NCBI GenBank assembly: GCA_025363495.1
Contig: JANYDR010000138.1
Location: forward strand, 1 to 11,503
Direction of reading: 5' to 3'
Source of the DNA: Cyclobacteriaceae bacterium
GTDB taxonomy: Bacteria; Bacteroidota; Bacteroidia; Cytophagales; Cyclobacteriaceae
DNA length: 11,503 nucleotides
Shown here: positions 1 through 6,304 of the stretch, in pieces
How the letters are laid out: each line of letters begins with the position of its first letter
Numbering within the stretch: the stretch's first letter is position 1
Made by a program: the position numbers and the translations under genes
Notes under the pieces: model-generated
What the model saw: only the letters and a program-made list of their open reading frames with translations
Databases searched by the model: none
Told to the model about the DNA's origin: nothing

Positions 1-512
1 TTATACCCAATCCGCCTTCTTTTTTGGCGAGCCGCGCGGAATTAGTAGGGGCTTCAGCAGCCGTATTTGCCATTATGGTAGGGGCTGTAACGTTAATACC
101 TGATTATACTTTCTTCCTTATGTTTTTCGGTCCGGTAAAAATAAAATGGATCGCCGCTATTTATATATTTCTTTCTTTTCTGGGATCGGTTGGTCAAAAT
201 GCAGGCGGTGAAATAGCCCATCTTGGTGGTGCATTAATAGGCTTCATTTATATCAAGCAACTACAGGTTGGTGTTAATTGGGGCGGTTGGATTACGTCGG
301 TCTTATATTGGTTCAGAAGTTTATTCAGCACGCAACCAAAGGTTAAAGTCTCCTACAGAAAAAACGAGCCTTCTAATGGGAAGAAGAACGTTAATCTTTC
401 AGGCATTTCTCAAAAAGAGATTGACGAAATCCTTGATAAGATTTCAGACGGAGGATATGAGAGTCTGACGAAGGATGAGAAAGAGAAGTTGTTTAAGGCG
501 AGCAAGAAGTAG
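1..512 (+). CDS. Rhomboid family intramembrane serine protease, 5'-truncated
   Basis: The reading frame is open from the first complete codon at base 3, so the gene starts before the window; the TTG at 24 is only an internal codon. Rhomboids cleave transmembrane substrates inside the membrane with a Ser-His dyad. Counting from base 24, the Ser lies in GASAA (Ser11) and the His in AHLGGALIG (His66). The intervening hydrophobic stretches (about 9-35, 42-58, 64-78) fit the last three core helices. After the membrane part comes a basic linker, then a conserved-looking acidic/basic tail of about 30 residues (EIDEILDKISDGGYESL...). I recall this tail from many Bacteroidota rhomboids (I believe catalogued as DUF6576). 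The first half of the protein, with the N-terminal helices, is outside the window. The catalytic motifs appear intact. The substrate cannot be told from sequence. Confidence 0.9.
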   Translation, partial: IPNPPSFLASRAELVGASAAVFAIMVGAVTLIPDYTFFLMFFGPVKIKWIAAIYIFLSFLGSVGQNAGGEIAHLGGALIGFIYIKQLQVGVNWGGWITSVLYWFRSLFSTQPKVKVSYRKNEPSNGKKNVNLSGISQKEIDEILDKISDGGYESLTKDEKEKLFKASKK

Positions 513-533
513 TCGCTGGTTGCCAGTCGCCAG
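512..533. repeat. Short tandem heptamer repeat, about 3 units
   Basis: Three consecutive 7-base units of the form GTYGCYR (512-518, 519-525, 526-532) plus one base start on the last base of the rhomboid stop codon. The same bases can fold as CTGG-TTG-CCAG. The rest of the gap to the convergent gene (534-606) holds only a weak A/T-rich stem (557-562 with 566-571, one G-U pair) and T-rich stretches, so any terminator here is poor. Confidence 0.55.
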
Positions 534-606
534 ATTCCTGTGGAGTCAGTTAAATTAGAAAGCTCTTTTCTGATTTTAGATTTTCCTTTTGCTGCTGACC
601 GGTAAA

Positions 607-1287
607 TCAGGTAATCAGCTTTGCCAATACAAACGCGGCTCCTGCTGCCAATGCGCCTACCAGGGCAACACGCATCGCTCCTTTGAAAAGTGGCTGACCT
701 GTGAGTTTACTCTTGATTAATCCAAAAACAACAAGGCAGATTAATGTAATAATGGTTGAATAGATCAACCCCTCTCTTGAGCTATTTGTGAAAAAATATG
801 CACTTAACGGGATTAGTCCACCGATGACATAACTCAAACCGATAACTACAGCACTTTGCAGCGCCCGGTTTTTATCCGGGCGTTCCAATCCCAACTCAAA
901 TCGCATCATGAAGTCCACCCATTTCTTGGGGGTCTTGGCCATTTGTCGTGCGATCTTCTCCTGAAGCTCATCGTCAAGACCATATTGTGCGAAGATCTCT
1001 TTGGTCTCGCGAATCTCTACTTCGTGCAATGTTTCTATTTCTTCATACTCACGCTTCTCCTCAGCATCATAGTGCTCGATCTCAGTTCTTCCGGCAAGGT
1101 AGCCTCCTAATCCCATGGCAATGGAGCCGGCAGCAATTTCTGCCAGTCCAGCAGTGATGACAATAGAAGTACTATCAACCGCACCACTCAGGCCAGCGGC
1201 CAACGCAAACGGTACCGTAAGACCGTCGCTCATGCCAATGACAAAGTCACGTACCTTTTCCGAGGATTGAAAATGTTGTTCTTCCAA
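607..1287 (-). CDS. VIT1/CCC1 family Fe2+/Mn2+ transporter
   Basis: This is a 226-residue membrane protein of the vacuolar iron transporter family, which exports Fe2+ or Mn2+ from the cytoplasm, probably by H+ antiport. Two hydrophobic helices (about 14-35 and 41-66) precede a charged cytosolic region (68-140), followed by three helices (about 143-167, 173-192, 203-224), the family plan of five. Relative to the eucalyptus VIT1 structure, as I remember its numbering, pore residues D43 and M80 correspond to D21 and M58, and metal-domain residues E102, E105, E113, E116, M149, M150 and E153 correspond to E80, E83, E91, E94, M127, M128 and E131. All keep a constant offset of 22. The start is TTG: an in-frame TAA lies three codons upstream, and the next ATG (Met19) would remove part of helix 1. 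No clear Shine-Dalgarno is present; the upstream bases are A-rich. It converges with the rhomboid gene. Choice between iron and manganese is not decidable here. Confidence 0.92.
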   Translation of the reverse strand: MEEQHFQSSEKVRDFVIGMSDGLTVPFALAAGLSGAVDSTSIVITAGLAEIAAGSIAMGLGGYLAGRTEIEHYDAEEKREYEEIETLHEVEIRETKEIFAQYGLDDELQEKIARQMAKTPKKWVDFMMRFELGLERPDKNRALQSAVVIGLSYVIGGLIPLSAYFFTNSSREGLIYSTIITLICLVVFGLIKSKLTGQPLFKGAMRVALVGALAAGAAFVLAKLIT

Positions 1288-1370
1288 CGTTTTATTTTAT
1301 TTGGGAAATTACAAAAAGAAAGAGGAAGGGTAAAGTAATACTATCTGGTGTCAATGAGAAAGAGTTACGA

Positions 1371-1394
1371 GTAGAAAAATTCAGCTTCGCTGAA
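1371..1394 (-). terminator. Candidate intrinsic terminator (minus strand)
   Basis: The perfect 6-bp stem TTCAGC/GCTGAA (1380-1385 with 1389-1394) encloses a 3-base loop. Read on the minus strand, it is followed by TTTTTCT. It lies about 205 bases past the stop of the 1600-2286 gene and upstream of the VIT gene, so it could stop transcription between them. The stem is short, and it may instead belong to the hairpins that accompany the neighbouring repeat. Confidence 0.4.
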
Positions 1395-1404
1395 ATTTTA
1401 TTTC

Positions 1405-1528
1405 ACCACAGAGCCACAGAGATTCCACAGAGGAATACTGCCACGGAAAATTCTGTGCTAAATGAAAATAAATTGTATTCGAAATAAAAGCGCTGTGTGT
1501 ATCTCCGTGCCCTTCGTGGCTCCGTGGT
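1405..1528. repeat. Dispersed long inverted repeat, copy A
   Basis: The left arm (1405-1432) and right arm (1501-1528) are imperfect reverse complements. The outer 17 positions match at 14, all three differences being transitions, and the inner part matches after a small offset. Each arm is built from repeating CAC-purine-purine-AG units and opens with ACCAC. The 68-base middle is A/T rich with no ORF. Copies B, C and D in this window have the same design. With the hairpins at 1380-1394 and 1539-1554, this accounts for most of the 312-base gene-free stretch 1288-1599; no promoter for the VIT gene stands out in the remainder. Confidence 0.75.
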
Positions 1529-1538
1529 AAATTATATT

Positions 1539-1554
1539 GGCGCATTTATGCGCC
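1539..1554. repeat. Perfect small hairpin GGCGCA-TTTA-TGCGCC
   Basis: A perfect 6-bp GC-rich stem with a 4-base loop lies 10 bases after the right arm of repeat A and 45 bases past the stop codon of the 1600-2286 gene. On the minus strand it is followed by A/T-rich sequence without a clean T-run, so it would be a weak terminator at best; it may protect the 3' end of that gene's transcript. Confidence 0.5.
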
Positions 1555-1599
1555 GGAAAATTTTCTTCGAAATTTAGTGATTACAATAAATAATAGCGT

Positions 1600-2286
1600 T
1601 TATTTATTAGAAGAATGTTCAAAATAGAAGAACAATGAACTAAGAATAAGGTCTGCATTTGCTGAATGCATCAATTCATCGTTTCGTTGATTAAATGCAG
1701 CAAGGAGATCGTAGTATCGTGATTCACTGATGGAATATTTTTCCATAATTTCCTCCCGAAGTCCTTTGTCATTCACGATTTCCACATATACCCGCACACG
1801 TTCGAGATCTCTCATAACTGCTACAAGCTTTCGTTTTTCTTTTTCTCCTTTACTGAAGTATCCAAAATTGACGCCTGCTGCCGGCAGTGGTTTGGTAGAG
1901 GAAAGCGTAGGGGATTTAAAATAATTATACTTGAGGTGATAGGCGCGGTCACGAATGACAATCTCTTTAAGCATGATGCTCTCCTCATGCATCCGCACAA
2001 ACATAATTTCATCCTCGATATTGACGGGTAATTCTGTTTTTGAATACCCAACTGATGAAAAGATCAATGTGTCTTTTGACTCTATCTGAATTACAAATAT
2101 TCCATTGAGATCGGAGACAGCGGTGCGATTGGTATTTTTAATCTTCACATGAACTCCCGGGAGGTTATTTAATGTAAGGGAATCTACGACCATGCCTTTG
2201 ACAAGTTTTTGCCCCTTTCCCGACAAAGCTGCAGTAAGGAAAAGGATGATCAACACGCATATCTTTCTATCCCTTATTAATCTCAT
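1600..2286 (-). CDS. Secreted protein with carboxypeptidase-regulatory-like domain
   Basis: This 228-residue protein has an N-terminal signal segment: basic MRLIRDRK, hydrophobic core about 9-21, likely cleavage before residue 26. Residues about 28-112 match the CarboxypepD_reg_2 (PF13715) pattern: an opening G.V.D, then L.GV.V, then T.SD..G.F.I, then the FSSVGY motif at 77-81. This beta-sandwich is common at the N-terminus of TonB-dependent outer membrane proteins and as free-standing periplasmic proteins in Bacteroidota. No plug or barrel follows here; residues 115-228 are a charged, probably partly helical region I do not recognise. It is therefore not a truncated SusC-like receptor as far as I can see. 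Neighbours on both sides are same-strand but separated by more than 300 bases, so it is probably monocistronic. Specific function unknown. Confidence 0.82.
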   Translation of the reverse strand: MRLIRDRKICVLIILFLTAALSGKGQKLVKGMVVDSLTLNNLPGVHVKIKNTNRTAVSDLNGIFVIQIESKDTLIFSSVGYSKTELPVNIEDEIMFVRMHEESIMLKEIVIRDRAYHLKYNYFKSPTLSSTKPLPAAGVNFGYFSKGEKEKRKLVAVMRDLERVRVYVEIVNDKGLREEIMEKYSISESRYYDLLAAFNQRNDELMHSANADLILSSLFFYFEHSSNK

Positions 2287-2322
2287 TCGAAAGCAAGATG
2301 TATCTAATATTGGAAAGGTTTT

Positions 2323-2341
2323 AGAAGGAACTTCTTTTTTT
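2323..2341 (+). other. Triloop hairpin followed by a T-run
   Basis: AGAAG (2323-2327), loop GAA and CTTCT (2331-2335) form a perfect 5-bp stem followed by six Ts. In shape this is a plus-strand intrinsic terminator, but no plus-strand gene lies upstream, and it sits in the leader of the minus-strand gene at 1600-2286. The bases from 2342 to 2460 hold no feature I can name. Confidence 0.35.
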
Positions 2342-2460
2342 CAGAAGATATAGACGAATCACTGATCTACTTTGTCAAGTTATCAATTTCATCACTCCCG
2401 CTTAGCAAAATGCAGTAATCAGGTATAGATGCAGTTGATGATGAACTGTAGAATGGCTTT

Positions 2461-2625
2461 TTTGCCACGGATCACACAGATTTTTCACGGATAAGGAATT
2501 TAAAAACACTTTTGCATCGGCGTAAATAGACACATTGCAGCAAAGCTGCTCAATCCGTGTCCATTGATTTCCAGCATTAGTTTCCGATTTAACAATCCGC
2601 GAAAATCCGTGCGATCCATGGCAAA
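2461..2625. repeat. Dispersed long inverted repeat, copy B
   Basis: The left arm (2461-2492) and right arm (2595-2625) are reverse complements with four substitutions and one single-base gap. All four substitutions are transitions and would be G-U pairs in minus-strand RNA. The 102-base interior contains the hairpin GCAGC-AAA-GCTGC (2537-2549), followed closely by AATCCGTGTC (2552-2561). A second AATCCGTGTC (2654-2663) follows the hairpin at 2639-2653 just outside the right arm. The element fills much of the 391-base gene-free stretch between two minus-strand genes. There is no coding potential inside and no obvious target-site duplication. Confidence 0.8.
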
Positions 2626-2638
2626 GTTCTAGCGCAGC

Positions 2639-2663
2639 AATGACGAAGTCATTAATCCGTGTC
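2639..2663. repeat. Perfect triloop hairpin plus AATCCGTGTC tag
   Basis: AATGAC-GAA-GTCATT forms a perfect 6-bp stem (2639-2644 with 2648-2653) and is directly followed by AATCCGTGTC. The same 10-base tag follows the unrelated hairpin at 2537-2549. On the minus strand it is the first structure, 25 bases past the stop codon of the 2678-4561 gene, but no T-run follows it. Confidence 0.55.
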
Positions 2664-2677
2664 GAGTTTAAAGCCGT

Positions 2678-4561
2678 CTATTTGTTGCAATTTTCGCAAT
2701 AAGTCTTTTTCAGATAGGTATCTGATAACAACTGGAATGTTACTCCACCTTTTTCTCTCGGATAAAATAGCGTGCAATATCTTTCATTATTTGAATTAAT
2801 GGCGTTTAACATAATGGTCCTGTACGATGCATTTTTTGTATTACGTTCGTCAAAAATGGTCAGGCTCAGATAATAAAACAGAATATCCTCTGAAACATCA
2901 ATTGATTTTGCCCTTGGTTGAAGGATGCGTTCCGACAAATCGAATTGGCTATTGTGGGCAAAGTATTTTGCCAGATTTAAAAGATCCTCATCGTTTAGTT
3001 TAAGGATTTTATATGAATCGTATATGAATTCTACGGCTTTATCTTTTTCAGCATATTTCTTCTGATCAAGATAAATTTCCGATAAGATGATATTGTAGTT
3101 GATCCGAAGTCTTCGCACCAGCAATTCAGGAATTCCCATTTTGCGCAATGCATCAATTTCTTTTTTTAATTCTTCATAGTTAACCAATGCGGGTGAACCC
3201 AGCCATGACCTCAACCTGAGTGCACAGAGATTATATTTTATTTTAGGATTGTTTTTCAGAAGAGCATTTAGTTTTTCAAAGGTCCCGATGGCCTCAGAAA
3301 GGCTACTGTAAGAACTTTCGTACCGGAATGACGCATCGTTGATCAGCAGACTTCCATACTCCAGTTTCTCAGGCAACTCCAGTTCGTTCAGGAATTGCTC
3401 AGGAAGTTCATGCCGCTGAATTTTGTAGAAAATGATTTGCTGAAGATAAAGTGCTTCTTCTATGTTGTGCTGGGTCAATTGCTGATTGAAATATTTCTTT
3501 AACTCATCGCCATTGCTTTTAAGATAGAGAACGCGTTTCTCCAGGTCAAGCTCGATGATCGCCTTACGATGACGACGCAATATTGGCTCAAGTTTATTGA
3601 GAAGATCCGGGGACTTGAGCTTGTCTTTTATTTCTTCTTTAGAAAGTGTTGTCAGCGTGCGATAACTACTTTCATTGATGTCTTCAAGAAATTCCACCCA
3701 ATTTTCATTGGAAGTAATTGTCGATTCAAGTTTCTCGGACTGAAACGACTGAAGAGCTTTCACGATACTTTCTGCCCGTAACCCCTGGAGTTTTTGATTT
3801 CGTATTGTTGTACCTTCTATGGAAGTAAAGGCATGAATGCGAATGGCTTTTATTTCGTAATCGGTGAGTTTTAGAGAATCATATAATGGACGTATATCGG
3901 ATTCCTTGTATTCCCATTTATCTTTTTCAAATGGAATAGTAAAATGCAATGTCTTGCTGAGGTCGCGGTACTTTTCTTCAAGTTGCTCGGATTTTAATGT
4001 GTCATAGTAGAGGCCGTTTTTTAATAAGTCCCATCCATGGTAGTCAACATTGACGATATTTGTATAGTAGCACAAATACTTATTCTCAATTAACATGTAA
4101 TTGGCTTCCAGGTTTTCAGTCTTCCAGGACGAGGGAATCCTACCGGCATAGATGGCGACGTAACCTTTTTTTACTGGAATGAGGTTCTTTTTTATGTCAT
4201 CATGATAAAGTGGAGGGAGAAGAAAACCTTTGTGTGACCAGCTCGTAGCGAGCCGTTGTACGTTATCACACGAATATTGGTCCTTAAAGAGAAGGTCAAT
4301 TGCTACTCCATCGTTCTTGCCTGGAAGCAGTTTCCAAAACCATTCTTCATCACTGTGGGTAAGGAGTATGCTATCGCCCTTTATAAAAGTAGAAAATCGT
4401 GCTTCGTTCGGTATTGATCGAAGTGTAGTGAATAAGTCGCTGCATTTTTTGCTAATCTCTTTTCCGGGGAAACGCAGATCGTAATTTTCGCGATTGGTGG
4501 ATTGAGAATAGGAATGTCCTGCTTGGAAGAATAGCGCCAGGATAAGTGTATTGATTTTCAT
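2678..4561 (-). CDS. Exported protein with OmpA-like region and helical C-terminal half
   Basis: This 627-residue protein begins with a signal peptide (hydrophobic 4-14, likely cleaved near 18-20). Residues about 60-200 are an unrecognised domain containing DGVAIDL (84-90) and QYSC (95-98), a combination I recall from other uncharacterised Bacteroidota proteins. Residues about 205-342 resemble an OmpA/MotB peptidoglycan-binding fold: strand IKAIRIHAFTS, then the helix motif N.KLQGLRAESIVKAL (255-270), then after an insertion the closing RRHRKAIIEL (329-338). The usual ligand Asp after the Thr is replaced (TSIEG), while Arg262 is kept, so peptidoglycan binding is uncertain. Residues 350-605 are helical and could hold TPR-like repeats. 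The protein ends with a Cys-x-x-Cys (622-625). Long same-strand gaps flank it on both sides, suggesting its own transcript. Likely envelope-located in the periplasm; exact role unknown. Confidence 0.75.
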   Translation of the reverse strand: MKINTLILALFFQAGHSYSQSTNRENYDLRFPGKEISKKCSDLFTTLRSIPNEARFSTFIKGDSILLTHSDEEWFWKLLPGKNDGVAIDLLFKDQYSCDNVQRLATSWSHKGFLLPPLYHDDIKKNLIPVKKGYVAIYAGRIPSSWKTENLEANYMLIENKYLCYYTNIVNVDYHGWDLLKNGLYYDTLKSEQLEEKYRDLSKTLHFTIPFEKDKWEYKESDIRPLYDSLKLTDYEIKAIRIHAFTSIEGTTIRNQKLQGLRAESIVKALQSFQSEKLESTITSNENWVEFLEDINESSYRTLTTLSKEEIKDKLKSPDLLNKLEPILRRHRKAIIELDLEKRVLYLKSNGDELKKYFNQQLTQHNIEEALYLQQIIFYKIQRHELPEQFLNELELPEKLEYGSLLINDASFRYESSYSSLSEAIGTFEKLNALLKNNPKIKYNLCALRLRSWLGSPALVNYEELKKEIDALRKMGIPELLVRRLRINYNIILSEIYLDQKKYAEKDKAVEFIYDSYKILKLNDEDLLNLAKYFAHNSQFDLSERILQPRAKSIDVSEDILFYYLSLTIFDERNTKNASYRTIMLNAINSNNERYCTLFYPREKGGVTFQLLSDTYLKKTYCENCNK

Positions 4562-4699
4562 TCCTAACGAGATATCGGGAATTCTAACACAAAGTGCATG
4601 AACAACGAGTAAACTCCAATTATAACTCTATTGGGAAGTTGGTAGGCTTATGTGTTTTGGGATTTCGGATTAGGGCAGCGAAGTCGCCAAATGCATTGC

Positions 4700-5749
4700 C
4701 TAACCCTTATTCGCCAACTGTCCACACGCCGCATCAATATCCTTCCCACGACTTTTACGAACTCTTGCTGTAATGCCATTGCTTTCCAGCAAATGCAAAT
4801 ACATCTGCAATTTTTCCTCACTTGCCTGGCGAAACTCGCCATCATCAATTGGATTATATTCAATCAGATTCACTTTGGAAGGAATGATCTTACAAAACCT
4901 CAACAGCGCCTGTGCATGCTCCATAGTGTCGTTGATGCCTTCCCAAACTACATATTCGTAAGTAACTTTTTTCTTTCTTTTCGCATACCAGTACTTTAAT
5001 GCCTCGCCAAGCTCCTCCAATGAATTGGAATCATTAATTGGCATGATGGAAGAACGCGTTTCGTTTAGTGCAGAGTGTAATGACACGGCGAGATTGAATT
5101 TAACTTCATCATCTGCCATTTTTATAATCATCTTGGCAATACCAACCGTTGACACCGTGATCCGTTTGGCCGCCATGTTAAGGCCTTGAGGAGAAGTAAT
5201 TTTTTCTATGGCAGCTATGACGTTGGCGTAGTTCAGCAAAGGTTCACCCATGCCCATGAAAACAATATTGGTTAACGGTCTTCCAAAATATAATTCTGAT
5301 TGTTGCCGGATTGCAGCAACCTGATCATAAATTTCATCCGGATTAAGATTGCGCATTCTCTTCATTCGCGCCGTGGCGCAGAACTTACATCCCAGACTAC
5401 AGCCAACTTGTGAGGAAACGCAGGCAGTGATTCTTTTTTCTGCTGGAATTAAAACTGATTCGACGATCAAGCCGTCGTGAAGTTTAATAGCATTCTTAAT
5501 AGTGCCGTCATTGCTGCGTTGCATAGTATCAACCAGCACATGGTTGATAGTGAAGTGCGTCTTCAACATCTCGCGCGTTGCCAGCGAAAGATTGGTCATC
5601 TGTTCAAAATCCTTGGCTGATTTTTTCCAAAGCCATTCATAGACCTGCTGAGCACGAAACGCTTTATCTCCCTGCTGAACGAAAAACTCTTTTAGCTCGT
5701 CCAGCTTTAATTTCCGTATGTCGCGCTTCGTTACAGTTTCGGTCGTCAT
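4700..5749 (-). CDS. rlmN: Dual-specificity 23S rRNA/tRNA adenine-C2 methyltransferase RlmN
   Basis: RlmN is a radical SAM enzyme that methylates C2 of A2503 in 23S rRNA and, in many bacteria, A37 of some tRNAs. The 349-residue length is normal. The radical SAM cysteines are C117, C121 and C124 in GCSLGCKFCA. The catalytic pair expected from E. coli (C118, C355) is C110, seven residues before the first cluster Cys, and C342 in the closing IDAACGQL. GEP (168-170) is the SAM-binding motif. The N-terminal region (about 10-70) fits the RNA-binding accessory domain. The ATG overlaps the stop codon of the upstream lipocalin-like gene by one base (TAATG), implying co-transcription and translational coupling. 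Downstream, 4670-4702 can form an imperfect stem (TTAGGGCA with TGCCTAA) that includes the stop codon, without a clear T-run on the minus strand. Confidence 0.97.
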   Translation of the reverse strand: MTTETVTKRDIRKLKLDELKEFFVQQGDKAFRAQQVYEWLWKKSAKDFEQMTNLSLATREMLKTHFTINHVLVDTMQRSNDGTIKNAIKLHDGLIVESVLIPAEKRITACVSSQVGCSLGCKFCATARMKRMRNLNPDEIYDQVAAIRQQSELYFGRPLTNIVFMGMGEPLLNYANVIAAIEKITSPQGLNMAAKRITVSTVGIAKMIIKMADDEVKFNLAVSLHSALNETRSSIMPINDSNSLEELGEALKYWYAKRKKKVTYEYVVWEGINDTMEHAQALLRFCKIIPSKVNLIEYNPIDDGEFRQASEEKLQMYLHLLESNGITARVRKSRGKDIDAACGQLANKG

Positions 5750-6171
5750 TATTTAATCCTTGAGAACGTCTTTTTCTCGCATTCATTTTTTCCATTGTGA
5801 ACTTTTAAGGTGCCGTCAGACAACTCGTCAATTATCAATTGTTGAATCATAAGTCCTGACTTGGCATCCAGCAATAAAAGCTCCTGCCCATGGACGGTAT
5901 ATTTGAAGCTAGCCATGTCTGCACCTTTTTTCTTGCCCACTGAGAAAATTCCATCTTCTCCATTGCCCTTCTTATCAAATTTGATGAGGCGGGCGACGGA
6001 ACTGTTTCCGGAAGATTGCATGGCAGGAAGCAGCTCTTTTTCCGTTTCACTTTCCTTCATATTGCTTTCAAAACATGTTTTTTCTTCCAGCAATTGCCAT
6101 GTGCCGACGATCGATTGTGCCTGACTGAGACCACACAGTATCATCAGGGCTGCGAGTAAGCTGTATTTCAT
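5749..6171 (-). CDS. Small secreted lipocalin-like protein
   Basis: This 140-residue protein has a clear signal peptide (hydrophobic 4-16, probable cleavage after SQA at 16-18). It then opens with IVGTWQLLEE (21-30); G-T-W at the start of the first strand is the lipocalin signature seen in many small Bacteroidota lipocalin-like proteins. The rest alternates short strands (for example ARLIKFDKKGNG, ELLLLDAKSG, QLIIDEL, TLKVHNG), consistent with a compact beta-barrel. Two cysteines, C33 and C131 near the two ends, could form a disulfide after export. It is the first gene of a two-gene unit with rlmN, overlapping by one base; a functional link with RlmN is not evident, so the pairing may only serve expression. 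A -7-like box lies upstream. Ligand and role unknown. Confidence 0.7.
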   Translation of the reverse strand: MKYSLLAALMILCGLSQAQSIVGTWQLLEEKTCFESNMKESETEKELLPAMQSSGNSSVARLIKFDKKGNGEDGIFSVGKKKGADMASFKYTVHGQELLLLDAKSGLMIQQLIIDELSDGTLKVHNGKNECEKKTFSRIK

Positions 6172-6190
6172 ATTTCAAGAATTTTCGTTA

Positions 6191-6198
6191 CAAATTTA
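6191..6198 (-). promoter_or_regulatory. Candidate -7 box for the lipocalin-like gene/rlmN unit
   Basis: On the minus strand this reads TAAATTTG, a full match to the Bacteroidota -7 consensus TAnnTTTG, 20 bases before the ATG. That would give a very short leader of about 15 bases. I see no good TTTG at the -33 distance, so this is a half-supported promoter. Confidence 0.4.
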
Positions 6199-6222
6199 CA
6201 TTAAATTGATTGTTTATAATTG

Positions 6223-6297
6223 TTGTCACAAAGACATGAAGGCACAAAGAATACCCGTTTTAATTCTGGACTTTGTGTCTTCACACCTTTATGGCAA
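6223..6297. repeat. Dispersed long inverted repeat, copy C
   Basis: Two 27-base arms (6223-6249 and 6271-6297) pair over a 21-base loop with 21 matches and six mismatches, every mismatch being a transition. The arms carry the same CAC-purine-purine-AG type units as copies A, B and D (here CACAAAG). The element lies in the divergent promoter region and ends 7 bases before the ATG at 6305, so it should shape the leader of the serine hydrolase mRNA if transcription starts upstream of it. Confidence 0.75.
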
Positions 6298-6304
6298 ATA
6301 TAAA

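Noticed and set aside
856..1157. Plus-strand open frames opposite the VIT gene
   Set aside because: They are antisense to a well-supported coding region and show no family features.
2323..2341. Plus-strand terminator of a hidden gene
   Set aside because: No plus-strand coding frame with support lies upstream, so only the hairpin itself is reported.
4652..4999. Plus-strand open frame of 115 codons
   Set aside because: It lies mostly opposite rlmN, whose protein is fully conserved; the frame has no recognisable motif or start context.
6206..6304. 33-codon N-terminal extension of the serine hydrolase
   Set aside because: It translates the inverted repeat C and would place a normal signal peptide at residue 34; ATG 6305 is the better start.
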